From Peromyscus leucopus (Eukaryota; Chordata; Mammalia; Rodentia; Cricetidae), in the NCBI RefSeq assembly GCF_004664715.2, contig NC_051064.1, forward strand, positions 113,136,240-113,200,239: a stretch of DNA of 64,000 nucleotides, read 5' to 3'. Below are positions 22,231 to 35,240 of the stretch, piece after piece (the stretch's first letter is position 1; the number at the start of each line of letters is the position of its first letter). The notes under the pieces were generated by a model. That model was not told the origin of the DNA and did no database searches. It worked only from the letters and a program-made list of their open reading frames with translations. Both the position numbers and the translations under genes were made by a program.

Positions 22231-24923
22231 AATATCACTTTCAGCAACTAAAAAACATTTAGTAGCCAAAATAAACTATAGAATTTCCTTAATAAGATAG
22301 TCTTTATTTACTATATATGAAGTTGTAGTCTAGTATTTTCCAGTTACAGGAGAAAATACACTTTTCTAGTAAAGGCAATTTATGTTTTCAATTTATTTAA
22401 CACATTTATTATTTTCTAACTGATAAGTTAGAATTTTAGGAAAAATATTAAATAATTTAAAAGTTTAATTATCATTATGGGTTCAAGATGATGTTTACGT
22501 GTATATGTTGTCAAAAGATTAAATCAGAGAACTAGTATTGGAGATCAGGGCTGGAGAGCTTCCCTAGCATACACAAGACTTTGGATTTGAACACTGCAAG
22601 AAAAAAATGTTAAATAAAACTAATTAAATAAAACTAATTAACATATCCACTACCTCAAGTACTTACCATTTTCTTAATGAGAAAATTTTTAAAATTACTT
22701 TTTTCTTCTTTTTTTTTTTAAATTTTGAAATGCTGAATACATTTACTCCGAGTGGAGTAATACATTTACCATGCCCTGTGATGGAGCTCTAAAGCTTTAT
22801 CCTAACTGGAACTTTATACCTTTTACCAAAACCTGCCCTTTCCTGGTCCCTGACAGCAATGCCATACCTACTGAATCAGCCTGAAAACTCACAGTTTGAG
22901 GATGCCAGGGGAAGATTGGAGAAATTGATACACAGAAAAAATATTGATGCCTAGACTATCTAGGCACATGACTCCTTAGCTTTTCATGTCTCCCTTTCCA
23001 CTTGCATCAAAGAAACCTTTGTTCTAATGCTGGCATTTCCATTTATTTATTGTGCTACACTGAATACATCATTTCTCCCATCTATGTTTTAGTTACTTCA
23101 TCTTTCAACTGTCTTCACAGATACATTGTAATGATGAGATCAGAAGTGGCGATGGAAGCCCTAACAGCAGAGGCTGTGCATTATCAGCTCTAACAGTTGA
23201 TGATGCTGGGCTGCTTTGACCTGTCTCCAGCCTTTCAAAAAATAAGTTTTTAGACACATTTCTCATTCTTAATATAAAGGTGCCATGCACTTTGTCATTT
23301 GCATTATATTAGACTTTGTTTGAAAAAAAGACCAATAAAGATAAAAAAAAAAAAAGGGCCCTGGATCAATGATATAGCTCTCTAAACTGATTCTCCCACC
23401 AATGAGGTGGTTGCAAGAATTAAATGAGGGAATGTGAGGGAAAGGACTTGGCACATGATAGGACTCTGGACTGAGAGTCTCTAAGGTTTATAGACCTTGT
23501 ACTAGGGAGGAATAGCACAGCCCACCATTGGACCACCTGCCCCTAAATAGGGCAGTGTGCCAAGGATGAAACCACAACATCTTACTTGATCCTCTCTTCC
23601 TTTCTGGAAGCATGTTCTTTTTCTCCACCTGGAATTGTGTGGAAATGTGACCAGATACCACAGAGGTTTTCCATGGAATGGATTGGTCTCATTTGGGGCT
23701 TAGTTTCAGGGTCTGAGTGGGTCTGAGCTTTTTAAGAAGGGTAACAACTTATTTGAAAGTTGTCTTTGACATTTTTCTAGCTAATTTGGTGAGTTCTCTA
23801 TAGTTTTTCCAAATTCTGTCCTCTGTGCCAGTCCTGTGAATACTATAAATGTATTTCTTCTTATAGTCTTTGTACAGACCCCAAGGCATAGATAGCAGCT
23901 CCATTTGCAATTAAGACAGGAGGAGCTGAGAGATGTTAAATGATATTGTCAGCCAGTGGCTGGGGGTGCTTTTGCTTTACCCAGATAGAAAGCATGGATA
24001 TGCTATTTTGGCCAGGCACTTCTTATTCACAACAGTACAGGCTTCCTGAGGTCTCAGATGTGGACCCTTAGCCCTCAAGTGTTACTGCTGTTATGTGCAT
24101 CTAAGGAAGTTTGTGTTCCTCAGCCCTTTGTTGTGGCTGGTGTTGTAGCTTCCAGGCAGTAGCCAGTACTATAGCTAGGCCTAGGAAGTCAAGATTTCTT
24201 ACCCTTTAGCACCAGTCCTTGTCCTAACTCTGGGCCTAGGGTATGAGACTTTTGTCTTGAAATACTTAGAGACCCTTTGGAACAGGGCCTGCAGTTTTTC
24301 TTCCCTGGCTCTTTCAGCATTTTATCTCCATCCTTTCTTACCATCTCTCTGCTTCTGCCAACCTCTTCTACTACCCTGACTGCACTCAAACTGTCCAGCC
24401 CTGCTTCTTCAGCTGTCAGTCAGCTGGCTGCCTGCCCCCCTCCATAACTGTCAGCTAGGTCTGCTAACAGCAGTCACTGCCACTGCCATCCTGCTTTTGC
24501 CTATCCTCTGTTCTATTCTGCTGTCTCTTCTGCTTCTTTCTTCTTTCTGCCACCTCAGCCTGCACCTCAGAAGTTGGCAGGAAAAGACCACTCTGAAGAA
24601 CCTGTTATTATTGGGGTTGGTGTTGCAACACCAGAGAAGCTGCGCTGGGGAGTATCTCATAAGCAATTCACTAAATGAGCCTGAGGCAGCCTGCTTGAAT
24701 AGTCCAGGAAGGGAGGTTTGGGCCAGTCACAACAGTCCTGCTAGATCGTCAGGGTAGGAAGTGCTCCTCCTCTGGCCCAAGTGGACATTGTTGCAGGGTC
24801 ATCTAGCGTTCATATGGGCTTCATGCATGCACACACACATTCATTTTATGTAATACTCTGTTTTCATGTAAGTATATTATAGTTTGAGCATCCCCTCTCT
24901 CCTCATCTTCTCGGACTTCCATT

Positions 24924-24926
<3 letters not shown>
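22231..24926 (+). other. Faf1 intron stretch without gene
   Basis: Mostly unique. A small ID-like piece lies at 22548-22600 ('cagggctggagagcttccct') and a weak antisense MIR at 23840-23985. The 24180-24780 part is less AT-rich with pyrimidine runs. No exon or RNA gene recognised. Confidence 0.5.

Positions 24927-24956
<30 letters not shown>
24927..24956. repeat. A30 tract
   Basis: Thirty consecutive A without a recognisable SINE body on either side. Confidence 0.95.
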
Positions 24957-24957
<1 letters not shown>

Positions 24958-26049
24958 GGTTGCAAACTGTTTCTAACATCCCTGGCTGCAGTATTCCTTC
25001 AGGAGCCAGAGCAATCAGCTGTGATAATCACATGTTCTCGAGGTATCTGAGGAGTGTTCAAGGCATAAAGATAGTCCAACTAGCTGTTTGACTAGTAGTT
25101 CTTTTCCTCAAGTCAGTATGTTTACAGGAAAAGGAACATCAGAACCCCTTACAATAAGAACTTAAATAACTTCTTAAAAACAGTAATTTAACAATGTTAT
25201 ACCAGTGCTTACACCTGCCCACTCTCCAAAGAAAAGATAGGTGTGGTCTTCTCATCTGTACCAATGTTTCCATATTATTATATATAATAATAACTGACAA
25301 TTGAAACTCCAGCTCCTAAAGCCTATGTTGTTTATCCTAAAGAAGAAGTATTTTCATAAATATATTAGGAGTACCCAAAGCTACTTCTAGGTTCAGCAAT
25401 TTCCTTAAGACTCATAGAACTTGTCATGTAATTATACTCACACCTATGGTATATTACAATAAAAGGATACATGATAAAATCAGCAGAGAAAAGGTAAATG
25501 GGGCAAAGTCTTAAAAACAATCCTCTCCCAAAGGACATAAATGGCAAAGGACTTCATTTCCCCAGCAGCAGTTTGCAATAGCATGTGAAGTATTGCCAAT
25601 CAAAAAAGTTTGTTGGAACTCTTTGCCTGGGGTTTTTATTCTCCCTCACTTTAGACCACACTACCAAAAGCTCCATGGGATCCACCATGGATGTATCAGT
25701 TTAAATTCTGTAGGTAAGTTTTAGTTCTCAATAGATGCAGTTCAGCTGATGTTACATGCCATCAATGGATAACTTCATGTTAAACCAAGTGCCAAGCTTG
25801 GTCAAACCCTGTCTCTTCAGTCTCTCCTTCTGAAAACAATGCTTTCACTATTTTCAGTTAGTCAGAAGAAGTCTGTGGATCCATGATGTTCTTGAGAAAC
25901 TCACAGGCTTCAGTATATTACCATAGTCATGTCTACACTTTCCAGCAAAGAGAGCAAAGCCAGTGGGGACTGACCTTGTAAGTGAGACTCTCAGCCCTGC
26001 ACTGTTAACCCTTCTTGACACATGCAGGTTTTGTTCTTCTGGTTTTTAC
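24957..26049 (+). other. Faf1 intron stretch without gene
   Basis: Unique AT-rich sequence with a 20-base perfect palindrome of TAT/ATA at 25273-25292. No gene seen. Confidence 0.5.
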
Positions 26050-26252
26050 CTATTGTATTTTATTTTATGTGTTTGAATGTTTTGCATATATGTATGTGTC
26101 TTGTGCACTAGGAGGCCAGAAGAGAATATTGGGTCCCCAGGAGCTGGAGTTACAGATAGTAGTAAACTGCTACATGGGTCTGGGTATCAACTCTGGGTCC
26201 CCTGGAAGAGCAAAGAGTGCTCCTAACCTCTGGACCATCTCTCTAGCCTCAG
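26050..26252 (-). mobile_element. B2 SINE
   Basis: Antisense B2: 'tttgcatatatgtatgtgtc', 'ctaggaggccagaagagaat', 'tcccctggaagagcaaagag', 'taacctctggaccatctctc', 'tagcctc'. Confidence 0.9.
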
Positions 26253-26631
26253 TTTTCTTTTTAAAAATACATCTCAGTTTCACTTCTGGAATTTACTGCT
26301 GGACGTATAGGGAAATTCTCAGCAGGCAAACTTGTAAGCATTGACTTTGCTCCAACTTAACATAATTAAGATCTGTAGCAGAATGTTAAAATAGTCACCT
26401 AATACTAACAAGCACCAAGTAACTGTATTTTTAAAGGACACTTTTAAGACAATCCATGGGAAGCATAAGAAGTGGTCATCTACAAGGTGACCATTATAAT
26501 CTTTTCAGAGCCTCAACAGTTGTCTTAGAGACTGAGTTTCTTTACTGCTAACAGAGAACATGTCCTTCAAACTAGCTGCCTAAAATGAAGCGGGGATAAC
26601 TGTTGTTTTCCTTGCTTGATATATAAACATG

Positions 26632-27123
26632 CAGGAGTGTGGCGATATATTGTGTCCCCCAATATATTGTGCATCCAAATAAACTTACCTGGGGTCAGAG
26701 GACAGAACAGTCACTAGACAGACATAGAGGCCAGAAAATGGTGGCACTCACACCTTTAATCCTAGCATTCCAGAGGCAGAGATCCATCTGGATCTCTGTT
26801 AGTTCAAAGCCACACTGAAAAGAGCCAGGCATAGTGACTCACGCCTTTAATCTCAGGAAATGATGGCAGAAAGCAGAAAGGTATATAAGGCATGAAAACC
26901 AGGAACTGGGCTGGTTAAGCAGGAGTTCAGCTGTCCATTCGGATGAGGACTCAGAGGCTTCCAGTCGGAGGAAACAGGATCAGCTGAGGAACTGGCTAGG
27001 CGAGGTGAGGTGAGGTGGCTGTGGCTTGTTCTGCTTCTCTCTGATCTTCTAGCATTCACAACCCTATACCTGGCTCCGGGTTTGTTTTTATAAAGACCAT
27101 TTAAGATTCATGCTACACAGGAG
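26632..27123 (+). mobile_element. Solo LTR (ERV class II-like) with 6-base duplication
   Basis: A 480-base unit (26638-27117) begins TGTGG and ends CTACA, and is flanked by the exact 6-base repeat caggag (26632-26637, 27118-27123). It carries a TATA-like 'gtatataagg' near 26880. A region of B1-like words lies inside ('cacctttaatcctagcattc' and 'cacgcctttaatctcagg'), so the LTR captured SINE-type sequence. TG...CA ends and a 6-base duplication are those of class II (ERVK-type) elements; family assignment is inference. No internal retroviral genes are present. Confidence 0.85.
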
Positions 27124-27272
27124 CTGTATATGTACACTCGTGTGGACATCAGGTGACAATTTTCAGGAATTGGTTCCTTCCTTCCTTCTACCATGTCAGT
27201 TCTGGGCATCAAATTTAGACATAAAGGCTTGTCCAAAAGCACCTTTACCCACTGAGCCATCTCAGAGGCCAT
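27124..27272 (-). mobile_element. B3-type SINE
   Basis: Antisense B3: 'tcaggtgacaattttcagga', 'cttccttctaccatgtcag', 'ctttacccactgagccatct'. It lies directly beside the LTR. Confidence 0.85.
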
Positions 27273-27289
27273 CCATTTTTTTTTTTTTT

Positions 27290-27478
27290 TAAGGCAAAGT
27301 TTCTCACTGAACCTAGAGCTTGACATTGGGTCTAGACTGTCTAGCTAGCAAGCACTCTAGGGATCATCCTCTCTTTAAAACACCCCTTACTGTGATTACA
27401 AGATGCTGGAGAATCCATATTTAGGGCCTTGTGCTTGCCTAACAAAGTTTACCCCACTAAACTGTCTCTTCAGCTCTT
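27290..27478 (-). mobile_element. B4/RSINE-type SINE
   Basis: Antisense text 'gtttctcactgaacctagag', 'gctagcaagcactctaggga', 'gattacaagatgctgga', 'ccactaaactgtctcttcag', preceded by a T tract (27278-27290). Confidence 0.6.
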
Positions 27479-27488
27479 CTTTGCATTT

Positions 27489-27489
<1 letters not shown>

Positions 27490-27547
<58 letters not shown>
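27490..27547. repeat. (AC)n microsatellite
   Basis: Perfect AC array of about 29 units. Confidence 0.97.
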
Positions 27548-27548
<1 letters not shown>

Positions 27549-28245
27549 TTCAGGGGTATTGTAGACTGAATCAAGGCCTTGGAATCAATCTGGCCTTTAA
27601 GATTGGATCATTCTCCACTGAGGGGTCTAAAACATGTTACTTAGTTTCTTGGTAAGATGAGAGACATTAGATCCTTCAGAGCATTATGATAATTGAAGAT
27701 GTATGTAAAGTTTCACATGGATAAGCATGTACCAGTTAACACAGAAAGAGTCTGACTGATCACGGTTGCTGGCATGGTGGCAGTTCTGATTTTTTTTCTC
27801 TCCTCAACTTCATTCTCCCTTACTTTGACAGAGTCTTTGTCCAATATTAACTGTTTTTAAATAACTAGCTTTCAAATAAAAATACCAAAATTTGCCTTAC
27901 ATGCCTAATAATAAAAGATCAAAAATGGTGTTCAAGTACAGGTATCTAGAATTTGATGTCTTCTGTTTGTTGGAAATATTTCCTAAACTATTTTATGGTG
28001 TTCCTCCTGTCATGACAGACAGGCTTGTTTCTTTATAGATATTCTTATTTATGTCTGAGTACTATGGGGACTGCTCTGTGTAAGCGTGCTTTTGGTATTA
28101 GTTGTGTTGATGGCCACATATCTAGCACAGAGCTTACATAGGCCTACCAGAGAACATGAGTTAGTAAATGCTTAGTCATTACTCCTAAGAGAATATGAGA
28201 TTACCCTGCCACGAGCCTCTTCTAATCACATCTTCCTTTTTCTTT
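27548..28245 (+). other. Faf1 intron stretch without gene
   Basis: Unique sequence; nothing recognised. Confidence 0.5.
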
Positions 28246-28302
28246 GTGATACCTGAGATTGAACTTAGGGCCTTAAGCCACTGAGCTGTATCCCAGCCCT
28301 CC
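28246..28302 (-). mobile_element. ID-type SINE fragment
   Basis: Antisense ID: 'gatacctgagattgaactta', 'gccttaagccactgagctgt', 'atcccagccct'. Confidence 0.65.
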
Positions 28303-28632
28303 TGATCTCTTTTTTATCAGCCATTTGATCCTTAACCTTGACTTTTATATTAGACAAAACAGTGGAAGGTGGGAGACTACGGAAATGGTGGCAGTGGAAA
28401 TAAAGAAGAGGCCGCAGAATCACAAGGAAGGTCATAGGAGTTGGAGACTGTTCTGTCAGATTGAGAGGACGGAAGGGAGCAGTTGTCAGAGGTGGTTCTG
28501 GGGTTCTTTCTGAATGGCCAGGAAAGCAGCGCTCCTCAGGAGAACAGGTGGAGAGGCAAGTTCACTCTGGCTGTGTTGAGTCTGAGAGTAGGAAGTCTAG
28601 GCGGTGCTTCTCAGCCCAATATAAGGACACTT

Positions 28633-28846
28633 AAATGTGAGACCAGGGTCTGGAGAAATGGCTCAGAGGTTAAGAACACTGGCTGTTCTTCCAGAGGTCC
28701 TGAGTTCAATTCCCAGCACCCACATGGTGGCTCTTAACCATCTGTAATGAGATCTGGCTTCCTCTTCTGGCCTACAGGGATACATGCAAACAGAACACTG
28801 TATGCATAATAAATAAATAAATCTTTTTAAAAAAATGTGAGACCAG
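28633..28846 (+). mobile_element. B2 SINE with 14-base target duplication
   Basis: Sense B2 (28647-28832) between exact copies of aaatgtgagaccag (28633-28646, 28833-28846). Near-consensus head and an AAT-rich tail. Confidence 0.97.
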
Positions 28847-28917
28847 ACCAGCTCCAGAAAGTGTCCCTGGCAGTGGCCAGAGCAGACTAAAGTTAATGAG
28901 GCCAGCAAGACAGGGTA

Positions 28918-29125
28918 GTGATTACAGGACTAGAGTACCTGCCCAAACCACAGCTCTGCCATTTCCTAGCTTTTTGATCTTGGATAAATTAATTTAGTTT
29001 CTAGGTAGCTCACTCTCCTGTTCTGTAAAGGCGTGATAATATCTAAGTCACATGACTATTGTGAAAGTAAAGTGAAATGTGTTAAAGAAGGGACATAATA
29101 AACACTTACTGTGCCTATACTGCCG
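28918..29125 (+). mobile_element. MIR relic
   Basis: Sense MIR order: 'ccacagctctgccatttcct', 'agctttttgatcttggataa', 'cactctcctgttctgtaaag', 'ataataaacacttactg'. Confidence 0.65.
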
Positions 29126-29379
29126 TGATGAAGCTGATGGGGAGGAAGGGTCTTAACAACACACAGATGCATTGAGGGGAATGAGTCAGTGGTATATGAG
29201 AAAAGCCCTCAATGTATGCATCTGACCAACCAAAGGATGTGCAAAGGGATCTTTAAAATGCATGTAAGGTAAAGATAATGATTTCAGAAGAACTGGGTTG
29301 AATGCTGAGCCTTAGAAAAATCAAATTTGTTTAAAATAAAATGACTTGGAATGATGGAGGATGATAACCAATATGTGAC

Positions 29380-29565
29380 TGTTCCGTGTGCCTGTTATAT
29401 GCCTGGTACTTCAGTTTGTTAGTTATCTAAAAAATGGTGCATTTATTTTAGAGATAAAAACATAGAAGCTTAAAGAACTCAAAATTTCTCTGGGTTACAC
29501 AACGCCAACACCTGTATTTGATTCTCAAATCCACATCCTCTTTTGATACTGTGCTGGTATGTTGA
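29380..29565 (-). mobile_element. MIR relic
   Basis: Antisense MIR order: 'gcctgttatatgcctggtac', 'agcttaaagaactcaa', 'gggttacacaacgcc', 'ttgattctcaaatccac'. Confidence 0.55.
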
Positions 29566-30069
29566 TGTATTTAAACCCTTCCAAATTGTTTACTCTGCCT
29601 CAGAACTTAATTTTGCAAGGTGTTTGTAAAGCACTGTAGCATTCAAAATTGCTATTATTCAGAAATAAAATTTGAAGGCTGAACATGACTCTTGAGCCAT
29701 AAATAAAAAATCACTAGTTCTGTGCTCAATATTACAAGTGTCTCTGCAGATATGCTTTGCTCACTTAAAGTATGTATAATAACACCACTGTAAACACAAA
29801 CAACTGCTAACATGTACATGCTCAGATTAACCTTTTCTAGATACTCACTTTAATTTTCAAATTCAGTGCTGGAGTTCCAGAGTACATTAGCATATGCACC
29901 TAACATGCCAATTGTCTAGCTCAATGTAGCTCTAGGCCCAGCCTCAAAGTACTTTACCAAAGCCACACCCTGCTCTTCACCCCACATCTGGACCTCACAT
30001 CTTTGCGTTTAATGTCTGAGTCCCAGGTGTTGTTTTACTGTTTCCAAGTTTATTTCAGTTTTATAGTTG

Positions 30070-30187
30070 GCCTTCTGTGATGCCTTGTGTGAACAGACCT
30101 TCATACATGCCTTCTGTGATGCCTTGTGTGAAGAGACCCTTCATACATGCCTTCTGTGAGGCCTTGTGGGAACAGACTTTATTACAT
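30070..30187. repeat. Three-copy 39-base tandem repeat
   Basis: Three head-to-tail units of 39, 40 and 39 bases, each starting gccttctgtga and ending (a)ttacat or catacat, at 30070, 30109 and 30149; a fourth begins (gccttttag) and decays. Units 1 and 2 differ at only two positions; unit 3 is more diverged. Confidence 0.93.
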
Positions 30188-30735
30188 GCCTTTTAGACTG
30201 TGAAGAGCTACAAAAGGCCCTTCTAGTTGAAAAACTAAGACACAGAGAAAGCCTAGAACTAAGACACTGAGGGCAGGAATGGTTAGCTCAAGTTTATGGT
30301 CAGTTACAAAATTAAGGTGTGATATAATGTTTTTTAAAGATGGTACATATCAAAGTTGAAGTTACTTGGAATCCTATCTAATTGATCATTGTTCCCTAGC
30401 AAGGTACCTGACACGTGTGAATAATCGTAACTGGTTTAGTGTATATGAATAACTAAGAAGAATGGATAATTAGATTGTAGAACATGGCTGTACGTATTAG
30501 ACTAGAACAAGGATGATAAATATGGTGACACTCTAGGACAGTGGCATTCATCTTCCTTGTATTCCCTTCGAGCCTTCTTCCTATGGTAGCCCTTACCACT
30601 GTGAACTGTAATTGGCTGTGAACTGCAGTGGGCCTTTCTCTTGTCTGTGTGTTGCTTTAGGCATTGTTTAAAGGCAGAGATAGTGTCTTGTATATTTCAG
30701 TGCTACCAAGTTTCTTAAATGTCATAGAGAAATAG

Positions 30736-30907
30736 TTGTTTAGCTGAGCAGTGGTGGTGCACGCCTTTAATCCCAGTACTCTAGAGGCAGAGGCAGTTGG
30801 ATCTCTGAGTTCAAGACCAGCCTGGTCTACAGAGCGAGTTCCAGGACAGCCAGGGCTACACAGAGAAATCCTGTCTTGAAAAACCAAAAAAATAAATACT
30901 TGTTTAG
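30736..30907 (+). mobile_element. B1 SINE with target duplication
   Basis: Sense B1 (30744-30899) flanked by ttgtttag (30736-30743, 30900-30907). Murid-type 'ccagggctacacagagaaa' 3' half. Confidence 0.93.
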
Positions 30908-33900
30908 TAAGTGTTTGTACACATTTGTACATCTACTGTAATTGTTTGGTTTTGTATTTCCCATATTACCAGACAGAAATTCATGAGCTTATGATGCCCT
31001 CATGGCTTGAGGTTAGGCAAATTAGGGGCTATAATATAGTAGCATCTACCCTCACTTATTTCTAGTTATTCCTCTCCTTCCCTTCACCCACTTAGTGTAG
31101 ACCTTGCAGGCCTTTAGAGAAAAGCATGGTGTGTTTAGAGCTCAAATGCCAGAAGTGACCCATCCAGTGAAGCTTTCAGGTGTCTTAACTGGCAGTAGTC
31201 AGCCTCTCACTCTGACATCTCTAGTAGGGCATCTGTGTGTGTGCTTTGGGAAAGGGGACTAAGCTGGAAGCAGGCATCTCTAGACAAAATGTTTATTTTT
31301 GCAGCCACTGTGTGACCTCAAGCTAGCCATATCCTTCTCTGGGTTAGATTTTCCTCTTCTGAAACATAGATTTAAATATGTTCTTTCTTAATCTTCTTTA
31401 GACTCTGATACTATATGATTCTATGATTATATACCTAGATATTAATAATACTTAGTCCATTAGCAGCCATCTTCTGAGAAGTATGACAAAACCATTGACT
31501 TCCTGGTTTTCCCAGCTTTAAGATCATGTCCTCTCCTTTTATATGAGAATATTACTATCCCGGGCAGTTTATAGAGACTTAAGCTTCTATTTGCTGTAGC
31601 TGGAGGTTCCTATAAGCTGAGGCTTTGACAATATTTCACATTTATTTATCTGAGCCAGAGCTTAGGATCAGGTAGCAGCTAAGTCATATAAGGTTATTCA
31701 GATGCATTGAAAATGTTGCTTAATAATTCAGAACCAGTTTTGTCTGTTTAGAGTATTAAGATTTTTTAAATCCTCCTAATTAGCCAATTCCAACAGTTTA
31801 AACAGAGAGGGGGAAAGCTGTCCCTTCTAAAAGGGCAACTGATGCAAACTTCTTACGAGCTCCTGTCTGAGGCTAGAGCAGAGCATCTGGTGCATAAGGC
31901 CCTGATGGAGTCAACTCCCAATCGTGTCCCTGACAAGCTCTGCCTCTAGGGTTGTGGGGTGAGTAAAACTAGGTGTGAGGGTGCAGCTCCTCCAGATTCC
32001 ATTTCTTTGGATTGGTGTGGCCCTGGGGAAGAGTGGAGAAACTTCATGCAGTCATTCTGTAGGCTAGTCTTTCCACATACATTTCTGGAACTGATACAGT
32101 TTCTAGCAGTAAACTAGGCCGTGCGGATAGAGAGCCAATAAAACTTCATATTTGCCCTCAGAATTTGGCTTAACTGGAGACAGACACATAAACAATTGTA
32201 AACAGCCTGGGAGCCATAATATGGCTCCTGTGCTATAGATCCTCTGGGCTGCATCCTTCAGAATCCCTCACCTCATTAAAGAATAAGAATGTTGTATGAA
32301 CAAAGAGCAGTGTTGGCATTGCCAGTACCTGCATTCTAGAACAGATCCTAACTTTGAATCTGCAGCAGACTTCGGCAGCCACCTTAAAGAACCTATGGAT
32401 AAAAGACAGGTACTGACTCAGCAAATGGGGCTTGGTCACATGCAGAGCAATGGAGGAGATAATGAGAGAAACCACAGTGATTGTATACAGTTGCTGTGTC
32501 ACAAACCTGTGACCTGATCAATGAGACTGGAAGCCAGGTGTGATTAGCTCTGTTCTGGGAATAGGAAAGGAGAATTTAGGCTCTCTCACAGGCCTGGTTT
32601 TGTCGGGGAAGTGGCATTTAAGCTGAGCTTGAAGGATATATAGGTAAGAATGTTTGAAATTAAAAGACAACCTAGGTGGAGGAAACAATATAGCCAAAGG
32701 TTCTGGAAAGGAAAACCTAATGCATATTTGCTCCATAACAAACAACTCTAATTGGCTGGAGCCTAGGTCTTTGAGGGAATAATATTTGAGGATCAGAAAT
32801 AATAATAAGATCCCACCGCCCTCCTGTGGGTCTAGACATCATCTACTAATGCATTTCTTTTACCCTGTACTCTGAAATGTCAGTGTGAGCTTGCTTTCCA
32901 TTTTCAGCACTCCTAGTTTGGTCCTGTTCTGCATGTTAGTTTATTAGAGCATATAATAAGCAAGGTACCTTAAGTTGTTCTGTCTTCTCTACAAGACATT
33001 TGTGTGAAAGTAAACTGTGATGGTGCTCACAACAGTTTTGTAGCATGGGACAATGTCAGCATCCTTACTTAGCAAGATAGGAGCTCAGAGATAGAAAAGA
33101 CTTGGCTGAGGTCTCACAGATATTTTCATTTCTCATCATAGTACTTTAGTCCAGGAATTTGGTAGTTTCTGATACAGGTTTGGTATTGTACAGACCTTCT
33201 GGACCAGCCTTCAAAGAATGTTCCTGCTCTGTTCATGGTTCTTGCCTTCCAGTTTCATAAGCTTTTAGGCAGATGAAGTGTAATATCAAAATAGCTCAGA
33301 GAAAGCCTTGGTAACATTTAAGATATTGAACGTGCTGCATCTGGTAACTAGAAATTTTAATGATCTCCTGCTGTTTTGGTAATTGGATAAGTAAATACAT
33401 CAGAATAAATCACACCAGCAAGTCTTTTGTATGTCGTTAGGGACTCAACTCTTTTAACTCCTGTTCAAAGCTCCAGCTCCTGAACAGTGCTTGTGTGCAG
33501 AACTATGAACACACTGGCTTGCATAGCCCTACTTAAGTATTAAAATGCATTCAGAATGTTCACTTTCTCCCTAGCCACTCTGCTGCTGAAGACACATGGA
33601 GCATACATACCATTAAACAACTTCTCTGCAGCCAGAGGAAAAGTATTTTTCTAAAGTTTATGCTACCTAGAAATTTGTGCTTTCCCTGTTCTGTCTCCAA
33701 ATTGCTTTCCCAACTATGCCTACCATGAAAGGCCCCAAAGAACCTTGTCAGGAACATCATCACACATTTACAATCTGGGAAAGGAAAAGGCTGGAGCAGG
33801 AAGGGATTGCCCTATTTTAATAGGAAATCATTTAAGAACTGTAAGTAGAAGAGGGGTAGAGTGGGACTTTCTTGCGCAACTCCCTTCCGTGTGCAGATGT

Positions 33901-35009
33901 GAAAGGGAGACCCCGAGAGATGGGGTTTTTTGAAAAACTGCTGGGGTGTTGGCAATGCTGACCTGCTTACATGTTTGAAAAGTGAGGCTCATCTCATAAG
34001 AAATTATGACTTATGAAAAGATGCAGTGCCAGGATTTAAAATGTACTTGTTTCTTAATCCTGCCTAGTGGTGAAATTCTGGGGCAAACAATGATCAAGAT
34101 TTCTCGGAAGACTTTTAAGCCAAGTTCACAGTTCTCAACCTAACCAGTAGGCAATTATCTTTCCCCTGTTTCTCAGTGCTCTGCCACAGTCACTAATTAG
34201 TGTTGTGATCCAGTCTTATCACAGACATCTTGAAGACCTGGCTGTCTTGTGTGGTGGCCTCTTTTCAGAGACCTGTCCCCTAGGTCAGTGTTTCCCTACC
34301 TCCTTCAAACCCCTACATACATCTTACCGAGTTAACCATAATGCCTTGAGCGGGCTCAGAATCAGTCCAGCCCTGGGCCTTCTGGTAGCTCCCAGTGGAT
34401 AAGGAGACCAGTGCTTAACACATCTATAAGCTAAGCATGCCTTGAGCTAATCTGCACTAGATTTCTATTACTCTGCTATAGAATCTTCATCTATGAATTT
34501 ACTTATGTTATTTGTTTCTGTGGACCACAACGTATAAACTGCTCTGTAAAGCAGAACTTCCATTTGTTTACTTGAAATTGTGCCTTCCAGAACCCATGAG
34601 GGACTATCTTGGAAACTGACTTCTCAGGTAGAAGAAACCTGACTATTCTCTTTCTTCTTAGACTTTTTACATTTTCTTTATGTTCTTTGTTCTTTTGTTC
34701 TTTTGATGCTTGCTCTGTATACTTGGAATTTCTCCAGCTTTTAGACTAAAGAGCATCTCCTCCTCTTACTGCACCCTTGTTAGAATCCCCTTTCTTACCT
34801 CCGGGCTTTCCCATTAACATTGTCACTTAATAGTGTAGTGACCAAAGCCACCACTAGGAATACCAAGGCAAGGAAAGGTCACCAAGGCATCCCTGACAAG
34901 ATGCCAATTTTTGAAGACATTTTAACATAACATACCAGTTTTTACCCCATCTATAAAACAAAATACTTAAAGGATTATGATAATCACTTAATTACATAAT
35001 ATGGAGGTA
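30908..35009 (+). other. Faf1 intron stretch without gene
   Basis: Four kilobases almost free of young SINEs. Faint MIR/L2-like phrases occur (31300-31420, 32130-32220, 32540-32720, for example 'gtggcatttaagctgagctt'). I see no exon, RNA gene or strong motif cluster. Confidence 0.45.
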
Positions 35010-35240
35010 ATGAGCATAGTGTGTGGCACTTGGAAAATGCTAAGAGTACTGCCTATCACGTATAAGGCTCTGGGTTCAATATCCAACTCAAGGAAGGGAG
35101 AGAAGAAAGTAGAAAAGGGAGAAGCAAACTAGATGTGGTATAGAGCAGACGTATAGTCATAGCTACTCGGAAAGGTGAAGTGGGAGGGTCACTTGAGCCC
35201 AGAAGTTCAAAACCAGTTTAGGCAATATCTCACCTCCACA
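35010..35240 (+). mobile_element. B4-type SINE, old
   Basis: An ID-like part ('ctgcctatcacgtataaggc', 'tctgggttcaatatcca') is followed by a 7SL-like monomer ('agctactcggaaaggtgaag', 'cacttgagcccagaagttca', 'aaaccagtttaggcaatatc'). Confidence 0.6.

Noticed and set aside
30070..30187. CRISPR-like spaced repeats
   Set aside because: The units are directly adjoining without spacers, and the genome is mammalian.
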